A stretch of DNA of 64,000 nucleotides from positions 2,480,001 to 2,544,000 of the forward strand of contig NZ_OZ239981.1 of assembly GCF_965196975.1 (NCBI RefSeq), written 5' to 3'. Every line of letters begins with the position of its first letter. The first letter of the stretch is position 1. The notes under the pieces are model-generated. The model saw only the letters and a program-made list of their open reading frames with translations. It was not told where the DNA came from and made no database searches. Shown here in pieces: positions 25,978 to 34,784 of the stretch. This DNA is from Endozoicomonas sp965196975 (GTDB taxonomy: Bacteria > Pseudomonadota > Gammaproteobacteria > Pseudomonadales > Endozoicomonadaceae). Position numbers and translations under genes: made by a program.

Positions 25978-27996
25978 TTGAAACAGAAAGCCGTGTCCGA
26001 CCATCCCCTCCCCTCAGATAAGTTTCAGACCAGCACCGCTAACATCCAGTGGGATAATGGCCTGCCAATTTCTACTCAATTCAATGATATCTACTTTTCC
26101 CGAGCCTCGGGCATTGCCGAAACCCGACATGTTTTTCTGGAGCATAATCATCTCCCACGGCGCTTTCGTGAGCTGATACCCGGAACAACATTCACCATTG
26201 GCGAAACCGGCTTTGGTACAGGCCTGAACTTCCTCTGCACCTGGCAGCTCTTTCAGGATAATGCGCCTGATAACAGCTCGCTGGTCTTTATCAGTACAGA
26301 GAAATACCCGCTCCAACCGGACGACCTGCAAAAAGCACTCAGAGTGTTTGATGAGTTGACTCCTCTGGCCAACAGAATGATCAGCGCCTATCAACTGAGT
26401 GAAGAAACTATCGATCTGCAATTTTCAGACAGCGCTTCAGGCAAACACGTCAGCCTACACATTTTGATTGGCGATGTGCTCGACACATTGCCTCATATCA
26501 ATGAGAAAATTGATGCCTGGTTTCTTGACGGCTTTGCTCCGGCCAAAAACCCCGATATGTGGCAACCCAATCTGTTCCGGACGCTTAAAGACAAAAGTCA
26601 TGAAGAATCGACCTATGCCACCTTTACTGCTGCCAGGCTGGTTCGGGATGGACTGACGGAGGCTGGCTTCTCAGTGACCAAGCAACCGGGCTTTGGTCGC
26701 AAGCGGGATATGATTGCCGGCCGCTTCATTCCCTCATCCGGTTTACCTGCCTCCAAACCCTGGTTCGCTCCTGCTGATCACAAAAATCCTGAAAAAACGG
26801 CCATTGTCGTGGGTGGAGGGCTGGCAGGCTGCAGTACTGCCTGGTCACTGGCTCGCCGGGGTTGGAAGGTTACTATCCTAGAACAACATCAAGCACTGGC
26901 CAGTGAAGCATCGGGCAATCCGCAAGGCGTTCTCTACGCCAAACTCTCTGCAGACAATACCCCGCTCAGTCAGTTCATTCTCAAGGGTTATCAATTCACT
27001 CTCGATACGCTGAAAGCGCTTGAGGTGAAAGAGTGGCAGCAGTGCGGTGTTATTCAGTTAGCCATTGACGGTAAAACCGATCAACGATATCAGGCACTGG
27101 ACAGCCAACACCCTGACTCACTTCTACAGTACCTGAAGGAAGAACAACTGTCGGATATAGCCGGACTGAGCATTAACTATCCGGGCCTCTACTTTCCACA
27201 GGCAGGCTGGGTGCATCCACCAGCACTCTGCCGGGCGTTGGCCGATCATCCGAACATCCGGGTGATGACCAGCACGGCTGTAAATAGCATCGAACCACTT
27301 GAGCAGGGCTGGCTGATTAAAACCGGTGACAACGAGTTACGCAGTAAAACCGTTATCATCGCTCAGGGAACGGCCAGTCATCAGTTTTCACAGCTAAACT
27401 ATCTACCCCTGAAGGCGATCCGCGGCCAGATTACTCAAGCGAAGGCAACCTCCGAAAGCCAGAAGCTTTCCTCCTGTGTATGCGGAGAAGGCTATATAGC
27501 ACCGGCAGTCAATGGCAATCATACCATGGGGGCAACGTTCAGTTTTAAAGATGAAGGTACAGAAGTTCGAGAAGCTGACCACCTGGAAAACCTGTCCATG
27601 CAGGCTAAGTACTTCCCTACTATGTACCAAGCACTCGATGGAAGTAATGCGCAAGTTACTGGAGGTCGAACAGGGTTTCGGTGTACAACGCCGGATTACC
27701 TACCCGTAGTGGGTCCTATCGTTGATCTTCAGCACTTCCTTGAAGCTTATGCACCACTTAGAAAGAACAGCAAACTTCCCATTGCCCCCCCCCCTGAATA
27801 CCTCGATGGACTTTACGTGACCGCCGGACATGGTTCCAGAGGCATGCTTTCCTGCCCTGTTGCTGGTGAGATACTAGCTAACATGATCACGGGTGAAACC
27901 GATAACACTGCCGGCCTATCGGTGCCTGATAAACTACTGGAAGCCATTCACCCTTCCCGCTTCCTTATCAGGGATCTGATCAGAAATAAGATCTAG
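25978..27996 (+). CDS. mnmC: Bifunctional tRNA mnm5s2U biosynthesis protein MnmC
   Basis: A 672-residue fusion enzyme that completes mnm5s2U34 in tRNA. The N-terminal methyltransferase MnmC2 (about 1-245) has FTIGETGFGTGLNFL and WFLDGFAPAKNPDMW. The C-terminal FAD-dependent MnmC1 (about 265-665) has the dinucleotide loop VVGGGLAGCSTAWSLARRGW and the closing ATAGHGSRGML-like pattern (YVTAGHGSRGML). The frame opens at TTG 25978; a GTG at 25993 is an alternative, giving a start closer to the E. coli form (668). The codons for APPPE contain a run of ten C (27785-27794). Confidence 0.93.
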   Translation: MKQKAVSDHPLPSDKFQTSTANIQWDNGLPISTQFNDIYFSRASGIAETRHVFLEHNHLPRRFRELIPGTTFTIGETGFGTGLNFLCTWQLFQDNAPDNSSLVFISTEKYPLQPDDLQKALRVFDELTPLANRMISAYQLSEETIDLQFSDSASGKHVSLHILIGDVLDTLPHINEKIDAWFLDGFAPAKNPDMWQPNLFRTLKDKSHEESTYATFTAARLVRDGLTEAGFSVTKQPGFGRKRDMIAGRFIPSSGLPASKPWFAPADHKNPEKTAIVVGGGLAGCSTAWSLARRGWKVTILEQHQALASEASGNPQGVLYAKLSADNTPLSQFILKGYQFTLDTLKALEVKEWQQCGVIQLAIDGKTDQRYQALDSQHPDSLLQYLKEEQLSDIAGLSINYPGLYFPQAGWVHPPALCRALADHPNIRVMTSTAVNSIEPLEQGWLIKTGDNELRSKTVIIAQGTASHQFSQLNYLPLKAIRGQITQAKATSESQKLSSCVCGEGYIAPAVNGNHTMGATFSFKDEGTEVREADHLENLSMQAKYFPTMYQALDGSNAQVTGGRTGFRCTTPDYLPVVGPIVDLQHFLEAYAPLRKNSKLPIAPPPEYLDGLYVTAGHGSRGMLSCPVAGEILANMITGETDNTAGLSVPDKLLEAIHPSRFLIRDLIRNKI

Positions 27997-28193
27997 GGGC
28001 GTTACCAACTGTCACCAGAAGTAAGAATGCTGTCTATACCCAACAGGCGATCTAGGTAAAAATCGCAAAAAAACAGGTAGCAATACTCAAGGAGAAATCA
28101 GTTGCGGCTGTCTATTTTGATATGCATGAATTAGGTAACGCACTGTTACCTGCTCATGAAGCTCCTGTTTCAATCCATTCAGCAAACTGCGTC

Positions 28194-28232
28194 CGGGCAA
28201 CCTGATCTTTCTCTTGGTTGCCCGTTTTTTTG
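28194..28232 (+). terminator. Rho-independent terminator of mnmC
   Basis: CGGGCAACC and GGTTGCCCG pair around a 13-base loop and are followed by seven T. It lies about 200 bases beyond mnmC and just before the convergent msrA stop. Confidence 0.88.
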
Positions 28233-28247
28233 CCTGGAAAATACCAG

Positions 28248-28892
28248 TTACCCCCCCAAGCAAACCCCTGTACCTTTCAGGCCACAGTACCCACCAGGAT
28301 TTTTGGCCAAATACTGCTGATGGTACTCTTCTGCGTAATAAAATGGCGGTGCCTTAGCTATCTCTGTTGTGATATCAGGATACCCCTGCTGTCGCAAAGA
28401 TCTGGAGAATTCATCTCTTGAGCTTTCTGCCAATCCGGCCTGCTCATCCGTGGTTGTATAAATTGCTGAGCGATATTGGGTACCCACATCATTACCCTGT
28501 CGCATTCCCTGGGTTGGATCATGAGATTCCCAGAAATGTTTTAATAATGCCTGCGTTGTTATCTTTTCAGGATCATAAACCACCATCACAATTTCTGTAT
28601 GCCCGGTTTCTCCAGAGCAGACTTCTTCGTAGGTAGGGTTGGGTGTGTAACCACCTGCATAGCCAACAGCCGTTGTATAAATACCAGGCAGTTGCCAGAA
28701 CATTCGCTCTGCTCCCCAGAAACAGCCAAGACCAAAATAGAGGGTCTGCAAGTGCTCAGGAAAAGGAGGCTTCAGTGGATGCCCGTTAACAAAATGCTTC
28801 TCAGGTACTGGCATGCTCTCCGAACGACCAGGCAAGGCGTTATTGACAGATGGAAGCTGCTGTTTATCGGGGTCTTTACGAAAGAATGTCAT
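28248..28892 (-). CDS. msrA: Peptide methionine sulfoxide reductase A
   Basis: A 214-residue thiol enzyme that repairs S-methionine sulfoxide in proteins. The catalytic Cys57 lies in GCFWGAERMFW. GYAGGYTPNPTYEEVCSG, HDPTQGMRQGNDVGTQYRSAIY and the C-terminal resolving region GYCGLKGTGVCL are all present. The start at 28892 has GGGAGGACAG upstream and matches E. coli MsrA; the longer frame from 28919 is not needed. Confidence 0.93.
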   Translation of the reverse strand: MTFFRKDPDKQQLPSVNNALPGRSESMPVPEKHFVNGHPLKPPFPEHLQTLYFGLGCFWGAERMFWQLPGIYTTAVGYAGGYTPNPTYEEVCSGETGHTEIVMVVYDPEKITTQALLKHFWESHDPTQGMRQGNDVGTQYRSAIYTTTDEQAGLAESSRDEFSRSLRQQGYPDITTEIAKAPPFYYAEEYHQQYLAKNPGGYCGLKGTGVCLGG

Positions 28893-28961
28893 GATACTGT
28901 CCTCCCTGACAGAGATCATAACAGAAGTGTAGACTTAAGCAGGTTTTACAATATTTAAGCC

Positions 28962-28995
28962 ATAAGAAAACCGGGACAGTAGTGAGCCCGGCCTT
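28962..28995 (-). terminator. Terminator of the five-gene envelope operon
   Basis: On the minus strand CCGGG-CTCACTACTGT-CCCGG is followed by TTTTCTT. It lies 25 bases after the last gene of the operon. Confidence 0.78.
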
Positions 28996-29016
28996 AACAT
29001 CAACCTGAAGGCCTAA

Positions 29017-30711
29017 TTAGAAGTCATCATCATGTAAATCGGGCACTGAAAATACAGTCTGACTCCCCAAAGACTGTCCTCTTGCTTTGTCAACCTCAGA
29101 TGTAGAGGAGTGTATAGATACTTTTTCAGACGCTCTTGGCTGAGAAGCTACCATGGAGGTTGAATCACTTACCCCTTTATTAAAAGATGCCTGATCATTT
29201 CTGGCTGTATCCATCTGCTGATCATAGCCATGTTTTAAGCCTTGCTGGTATGCATTATTTTTCGCCGCATCAATCGCTTTTGCATAACTGCGAGCTTCAG
29301 CAGCAATAGCATTAGCTGCACTGTCAGCAGATATTGCATAGAGAGATACATATAACTTATGTCCGGAAACAGGATGCCTTACCGTTTTTGACAATATCTT
29401 ACTAGTACCACTGATTTGCCGATTTTCAATAGACTGACGTGTACTTTCTGCGAAGCTTTCTGCCACCGCCGTATGATCTTTTTCACCCAGCCCGGCATTT
29501 CGGGTTTGCAGAGCCGTTTGAGCCTGCTTTTGTGTTTCCAGGTCAGCAAAAAGGGCTACAGCCAATTCTTTTTTTGCATAAAGATCTGCACGCCCTTTCG
29601 CGGCTCTTTTGGCGGAAGAAGATCCATCAAGCAAACTTCCATAAGCGCCTACATACCAGCGACTGCCCTGATCATCAATAAACTGCCGGGAACCGACCAT
29701 GGTTGACAAGTCCTGCCCCCTCGCCCATTCACCAATACTTTTGCCCTGGCGGGGTTTCGCCTTCACCGGGTTACCAGACAAAATAGTACTCGCTGCCTGC
29801 TCGAGCTTTTCGCTCCATACCAGCAAAACAGCAACCTGATACTCCTCCTCCTCTGCATCCCATGATTCTGCCTGAGCCAGCAGGGTTGCCCCCATTAACG
29901 GCGCTTTAGCCAGCGTTTCTACCGAGCTTGTGGCTTCCAGTTTTACCTCTCCACGAATGGCCTGGGCTTCTTTCTCCAGCTCTGCTAACCCATCACGAGC
30001 TTCCTGATACCGAGCCTTGGCTTTTTCATAGGCCTTTCTCTTCTTTTCCTCTATCTGGCCTGCATCGAACGAGCTGTCCAGTTTTTTTATGGCCGCAGCC
30101 AGCCCCTCTTTACTCAGATCCTGCCATGCCACACCGGCCAGCTTATTTGCTTCTGCAGCATCGACCTCACGAAGGAGCTTGATCAACTGCTCCTGCTGCC
30201 TGGTAATTTTTGCCGATAATTGGCGATACTGGGTATTCAGCTGCTTATGGACATCGGTACCTGGTGCTGTCAGCTGATCAGTAGCCGACATCTGGGTTCG
30301 CATAAACTCAATGACCTGAGCCTTTGCACTCATTGAAGCAAGCGTTGCATACATGCTTCGCTTGGCGATAAAGTCCGTATCATAGCCGGGATCTTCAACA
30401 TCGAATGATTCGGCTGCAACAACAAACATACGTTTTTTTGCCGGATCCCATTCCCCACTCCAGCCACGTTGGTCCATGTAGATCTGCAGCTGTTCTTCCG
30501 CACTGACAAATTCTTCAGTGACTCCCTGCACATAGGGATTTGCACCAGCATCAGCAACCGCCTGAACACCGGCATCGGCAACCATGGCTGGAGCCCCCTG
30601 CTCTGTCTTCAGTGAAGTCTCGCCTGCCGGCACAAAATCCTGCGCAAAAGATGGAACCCCAACTACCGTAGTAGAAAACATTAATACAGCAGCAAGCGCT
30701 TTTATTTTCAT
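29017..30711 (-). CDS. Secreted protein with LPP20-like repeats, last gene of an envelope operon
   Basis: A 564-residue exported protein. I set the start at the ATG giving MKIKALAAVLMFSTTVVGVPSFAQ, a clear signal peptide with GGGGAG upstream; the longer frame to 30816 has no such support. A central coiled-coil region (about 150-255, with LSAKITRQQEQLIKLLREVD and KRKAYEKAKARYQEARDGLAELEKEAQAI split by a short gap) separates two LPP20-like modules. Each module shows an ARxxLYA-type helix followed by a strand pair ending in V-L-L-V or Y-V-S-L-Y-A. The C-terminal tail is polar and probably disordered. I do not recognise a named family. It is separated from the upstream gene by 120 bases. Confidence 0.72.
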   Translation of the reverse strand: MKIKALAAVLMFSTTVVGVPSFAQDFVPAGETSLKTEQGAPAMVADAGVQAVADAGANPYVQGVTEEFVSAEEQLQIYMDQRGWSGEWDPAKKRMFVVAAESFDVEDPGYDTDFIAKRSMYATLASMSAKAQVIEFMRTQMSATDQLTAPGTDVHKQLNTQYRQLSAKITRQQEQLIKLLREVDAAEANKLAGVAWQDLSKEGLAAAIKKLDSSFDAGQIEEKKRKAYEKAKARYQEARDGLAELEKEAQAIRGEVKLEATSSVETLAKAPLMGATLLAQAESWDAEEEEYQVAVLLVWSEKLEQAASTILSGNPVKAKPRQGKSIGEWARGQDLSTMVGSRQFIDDQGSRWYVGAYGSLLDGSSSAKRAAKGRADLYAKKELAVALFADLETQKQAQTALQTRNAGLGEKDHTAVAESFAESTRQSIENRQISGTSKILSKTVRHPVSGHKLYVSLYAISADSAANAIAAEARSYAKAIDAAKNNAYQQGLKHGYDQQMDTARNDQASFNKGVSDSTSMVASQPRASEKVSIHSSTSEVDKARGQSLGSQTVFSVPDLHDDDF

Positions 30712-30831
30712 TGACTCCCCCCAACCCCAATTAAAAAGATATTCATTTAATGGATACATAGAATCTGTTGATGTTGTAGCCCAAGAACAAAAGGCACTAC
30801 AAACATCAACAGTCATTAAGAAACAGTCACC

Positions 30832-32145
30832 CTAACTGCTTATTTTCTTCAGCTGCGCTCTTCCCCAGTGGCTGGGAGGAAAAACGACGGATAAATGATT
30901 TATGGTTTTACTTAGCCTGTCGGCCTGGTTCTGATACCCCAGTGCTTTCATGGCTTTAATCAGATAAATCCAGTAGTCACTGTTTCCGGGGGATTGAAGA
31001 AGTGCCTGCACAAACATGGCGTAGGCAACCTCATCATATTGATAAGCGAGCATCACAGCCCCTGCACGTGCCCAGACCTCTGGCTGTAAAGGATTGGCAT
31101 TTAGCGAAAGGCCATACAAGCTAATAATATTTTCCGGCTCTACTCCAGTCTTAAATAACGCATCAGCTTTAAGATTCAAAGAGACAGTGCCCTCGGTTAA
31201 TAACGCTGGCTTTTTGAAGAGCACAAAGCCTCTCTGCTCTATAACCAGCTTGATCAAATGCTGTTGGTCGTGAGTATTCAGCACATTTGAGAACCGGCCT
31301 GAATCCATCTTGATATTAGCCAAATACGTTAAATCACTCTGCGCCCAATCAATCTCACGACCACAGTATGATGCTTTGAGAAAAGCGAGTAACTGCCGGT
31401 TTAAAGTCAGTGGTGAGTCATTTTTTTCCAGCTGACACTGATCCAGCCGATCGGACATCATCAAACCATCGTCATACCAACTGATACTGGAGGGATAAAG
31501 CCAGTCCTGTGCTTGCTGCTGAGTGGCTGTAAACGCAATAGCAAGTTCATACAGTTCCAGGTTATGAAAGTATTCTGCCAGTCGAGCAGAATCCTGCTGT
31601 TCAAACGCCGTTTGAAATAGCCCAACCTCCAGTTTCTTTAGATCAACGGGAGCATGAGCACTGCTTTGTACTCTATTCAGTGCCACCTCTGGAAGCGCGT
31701 AAACAACACGTCTTGTACATCCACCCATGTCTTTATCAAGAATACGATGACCGGCAATGGAGAGTGATTGACTTCTTGCCTGCAGCTGCTTCTGATACTG
31801 AAGATAAAGATCATCCCAAAGACGCCCTTCCCCTCCCATATTCTCTCTGGACAGTGACGACTCCAGAGCGAGGTAGTATTCAGACATCATGACCATTGCC
31901 TGTGCTGTGGCAGCCTTTGACTCTTTAGACCCCGCATATTTCTGCTTTTCTTTAAAACAGGCCTGATCACTGACAAAGAAAAGCCATCCTTGCCGGACAT
32001 AACTGCCCGAAGGCTCACTGGCAACCAGTTCTTTATAAATGGTCAACGCTTTTTCCGCATCAAAACGGTCGGCATCAACCTGTACAGAGATGAAGAACAG
32101 CAGAAGACATGCCTGTGACAATCGACTTTTTATTCCCGATTTCAT
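30832..32145 (-). CDS. Secreted TPR-like hypothetical protein of the envelope operon
   Basis: A 437-residue protein with an N-terminal signal peptide (SRLSQACLLLFFISVQVDA). The body is mostly helical. Near the C-terminus (about 330-425) two or three helix pairs resemble tetratricopeptide repeats (LSLNANPLQPEVWARAGAV and QALLQSPGNSDYWIYLIKA patterns). Cysteines near residues 63, 155 and 242 may form disulphides. Its ATG overlaps the stop of the upstream gene (TAATG), which shows translational coupling. I do not recognise a family. Confidence 0.72.
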   Translation of the reverse strand: MKSGIKSRLSQACLLLFFISVQVDADRFDAEKALTIYKELVASEPSGSYVRQGWLFFVSDQACFKEKQKYAGSKESKAATAQAMVMMSEYYLALESSLSRENMGGEGRLWDDLYLQYQKQLQARSQSLSIAGHRILDKDMGGCTRRVVYALPEVALNRVQSSAHAPVDLKKLEVGLFQTAFEQQDSARLAEYFHNLELYELAIAFTATQQQAQDWLYPSSISWYDDGLMMSDRLDQCQLEKNDSPLTLNRQLLAFLKASYCGREIDWAQSDLTYLANIKMDSGRFSNVLNTHDQQHLIKLVIEQRGFVLFKKPALLTEGTVSLNLKADALFKTGVEPENIISLYGLSLNANPLQPEVWARAGAVMLAYQYDEVAYAMFVQALLQSPGNSDYWIYLIKAMKALGYQNQADRLSKTINHLSVVFPPSHWGRAQLKKISS

Positions 32146-33677
32146 TACTGCACCATCCTGAATGAAGCCCTGCGATCATTAATTTCCAGAGCTATCGGCC
32201 GTCGACCTTTACCTTCTGTTCGGTAGGTTTTATAGAGCTGCTCCAACCCTTGATCCATCGCTTCACTCAATGGCCCGGAATAACGGTAGTTAAGCACCAT
32301 CACCTTGCCTTCTTTCTGCCATTCCCAGCCCTCGACTGTCCCCCCAGTACCATTCTCGAGCGTGAATTTGAACAACTGCCAGTCAGAGCGTCGGGCATTG
32401 TGAATTTCAATCGGGTAGACCTGTCCCCGCTCTGCATACCTTGCCAGAGACTGGATGACTTCAGGCCCCAGCTGCTTTTGCAATCGACGATAAGCGGAAA
32501 CCTGGGAAACCTGCTGTGCTCTCTCAAGAGGCGACACATAAATACGCGCTTTTAACGGGTCATTAACAATGGTAAAAAGAATTTCACCAGTGCTGCGGTC
32601 TTTCAGGCTTAAGGACAGAGAAGTTTCAATGCCGGTTTTACCGTTATGGTTTCTGACCTCTTTCTGTGTTTGCTTCAAGTAAAACGTATGCGTTGAGCCT
32701 GCCTCTCTGGCATGAATAGAGAAACCAAGACGTTCAAGCTCATTTACCAGCCAGTCAATTTTTCCTTCTGCCCCGGAATCGACAGAAAAAACAGGTTGCC
32801 CGAGAATATCAAGATAAAAGTTAACATCATTGAGCAGTTGCCCGGCATTGACCTGGGCAAGTAAGACTACGTAATAATTACCACGGCTGATATCTTCATC
32901 CAGAATCTCATCCCCCCCGACATAGCCTTCAGTTTTGGTGGAGATGGCAAATGCCAGAGCTTCGTTAAATGCCCCAGACTTGCCCTGTAGCATCACTCCC
33001 TGCGCCTGTTGAACAGCATTCCTCATTGCATCCTGCAAAGCTAATGCTCTTGCCTGTTGCTCCCCATGTTTCATAGGAGCCAAACCTTTGGCCTCTACCT
33101 CCTGAGCCTTTTGACTGAAATCGGCAACAGTTCCTATCTGGTCAGTAGCAATCACGACCGTCGTTCCGCCTGCAGCGCCTCCATTGGAGCCAGCGCGCAG
33201 TCTGGCTAGATGCGCCAAATCCTTTTCAGAAATACTGATAGCAACAAAGTACTGACCATCATACATTCCTTTTTTCAAGGTTTTTGCGGCGGACAAATGA
33301 CCTTTGAACACCACATCAACAACATCTCGAAATACGTCACTGGAATACTCACTGGCTCCCGCCCGACTGCTTTCGGATATATATTCCGTGGAAGTGTAAG
33401 TACTGCCTGACATCGTGATCCCATTCACCATGTCATTCAGGTAGCGCAAAGCCTCCAGCCGAGCATCTTCGTAAGCTTTCGCTTTTGAAGAACGATTGGA
33501 AAAGCCCAGAGCAGCGATGTAATAGCCACCGTCTTTTTCGTGGCCACTTCTCACACCGCCACCAGAGTCGAGAAGTGTAAAAACATCATCCATCGGGGCG
33601 GAGTACCCCCATGAGGGGTGTAGAAACAGCACCATCATGATGAGCTGACGCAACACTGGAAGCAGAGCTTTTCTCAT
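32145..33677 (-). CDS. Secreted FlgT/LPP20-domain protein of the envelope operon
   Basis: A 510-residue exported protein with a signal peptide (VLRQLIMMVLFLHPSWGYSA). An LPP20-like module occupies about residues 45-160 (KAYEDARLEALRYLNDMV through GQYFVAISIS). A second, FlgT-like module lies at about 200-285 (GEQQARALALQDAMRNAV through NYYVVLLAQV). The C-terminal half (about 290-500) looks like an alpha/beta module of the CsgG/TolB-N kind. FlgT builds the outer-membrane H/T-ring of some sodium-driven flagella, but no flagellar gene is nearby. It begins 3 bases after the CsgG-like lipoprotein gene. Confidence 0.72.
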   Translation of the reverse strand: MRKALLPVLRQLIMMVLFLHPSWGYSAPMDDVFTLLDSGGGVRSGHEKDGGYYIAALGFSNRSSKAKAYEDARLEALRYLNDMVNGITMSGSTYTSTEYISESSRAGASEYSSDVFRDVVDVVFKGHLSAAKTLKKGMYDGQYFVAISISEKDLAHLARLRAGSNGGAAGGTTVVIATDQIGTVADFSQKAQEVEAKGLAPMKHGEQQARALALQDAMRNAVQQAQGVMLQGKSGAFNEALAFAISTKTEGYVGGDEILDEDISRGNYYVVLLAQVNAGQLLNDVNFYLDILGQPVFSVDSGAEGKIDWLVNELERLGFSIHAREAGSTHTFYLKQTQKEVRNHNGKTGIETSLSLSLKDRSTGEILFTIVNDPLKARIYVSPLERAQQVSQVSAYRRLQKQLGPEVIQSLARYAERGQVYPIEIHNARRSDWQLFKFTLENGTGGTVEGWEWQKEGKVMVLNYRYSGPLSEAMDQGLEQLYKTYRTEGKGRRPIALEINDRRASFRMVQ

Positions 33678-33680
33678 AGA

Positions 33681-34703
33681 TCAGAACTTCCAACTGTCGG
33701 GAGTGCCTACTGAAACGGCATATACCTTATTGCGCTTGAGGTATTCTTTCCCCATCGCTTCCAGCTTTTTCTTAACGCCTTCGGCGTCCGGGTCACCTTT
33801 CTTCCAGATATACATGACACCGGAACCACCTTCCTGCTTAGGCGTTACCTCACCAGAAGCAATAGGGATATCCAGGCCATCGTCACTGAGGAACAGAACA
33901 ACTGGCTGTTTGATGGCGAACCCCTGGTTGATACCGGCATCAATAGCAAATCGACCATTACGGTAGTTGGTGACACGCCCACCCACGGGGTAGTAATCCA
34001 TCGTTCTATTTACCAGCACCTGAATGGCTTTCTGCGCCGCTTCTTTATAGGCTTCCTGCAATTCATTCTGTTTTCGATAATCAAAACCACCGAGGTATTT
34101 ACCCTCGATTGCAAAGAATCGCTTGGCTGGCATGTTATGCCGAATGGGCTCGAATGAGTGAATAATCTGTCCCGTAGAAGGATCGACTATTTTTGTGGTG
34201 ACCAGACTTCTAAAAACAATTTCATTGTGATCACTTTTTTTCTTAATAACTGACCCCAGAGAAATAGAAGACTGAAGCAAAAATTCTGGGTTTAACTGAT
34301 TCCCTATTTCAATTGCACCTTCCATACGGGTATTTTCTGCCTGAAAAGCCACTTCATAATCGCAGGCATCACAGTTTCTGGTCAACACTTCAAAACGTTT
34401 GGTACGGGCTAATTCATTTTCTAATAACTTAGCAATAATGCCATTATCAATTTCAGTAATCAGTGCATCTTTTTCAAAATTCAGGCGATCAATGTAGGCA
34501 GAAATACGAATTCGGTTAAATGCACGCACATCGTAGTTTCCCGGCAACTCGATATTACGGCTATCCATCAATGCAGAGCTATCTACCTTTTCGATTTTCG
34601 AATTGGACTCTATATCAGCTTCTGTATTTATTTTCAGGCCTCCAGTGGTTTTACAGCCCACCAGAGTAACCGCCAACATTATAGTGAGAAATGACTTTTT
34701 CAT
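33681..34703 (-). CDS. CsgG/LpoB-like outer-membrane lipoprotein
   Basis: A 340-residue lipoprotein with MKKSFLTIMLAVTLVGC, lipobox Cys18. I prefer the ATG at 34703; the upstream in-frame ATG at 34733 lies inside an intercistronic hairpin. About residues 50-240 resemble the CsgG/LpoB/FlgO fold: an early strand (NRIRISAYIDRL), the helix KLLENELARTKRFEVLTR, a strand on which the protein reports its target (FLLQSSISLGSVI) and an AAQKAIQVLVNRTMD helix. The C-terminal part (about 245-340) is a beta-rich extension (VALFLSDDG-type strands). Proteins of this class form or cap outer-membrane pores or activate cell-wall enzymes. Its partners here appear to be the two LPP20-like proteins downstream. Confidence 0.75.
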   Translation of the reverse strand: MKKSFLTIMLAVTLVGCKTTGGLKINTEADIESNSKIEKVDSSALMDSRNIELPGNYDVRAFNRIRISAYIDRLNFEKDALITEIDNGIIAKLLENELARTKRFEVLTRNCDACDYEVAFQAENTRMEGAIEIGNQLNPEFLLQSSISLGSVIKKKSDHNEIVFRSLVTTKIVDPSTGQIIHSFEPIRHNMPAKRFFAIEGKYLGGFDYRKQNELQEAYKEAAQKAIQVLVNRTMDYYPVGGRVTNYRNGRFAIDAGINQGFAIKQPVVLFLSDDGLDIPIASGEVTPKQEGGSGVMYIWKKGDPDAEGVKKKLEAMGKEYLKRNKVYAVSVGTPDSWKF

Positions 34704-34730
34704 TTTTCTGATCTTGAGAAAAGTGGAAGG

Positions 34731-34772
34731 CATCTATGGTCACAATATGAGAGAATGTTGTGACCATAGATG
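34731..34772. other. Intercistronic stem-loop, perfect 15-bp arms
   Basis: CATCTATGGTCACAA (34731-34745) and its exact complement (34758-34772) surround a 12-base loop between the two lipoprotein genes. No T-run follows. It may stabilise or partly terminate the message so that the first, small lipoprotein is made in excess, or it may be a protein-binding dyad. Confidence 0.75.
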
Positions 34773-34784
34773 TGATGCATAAAC

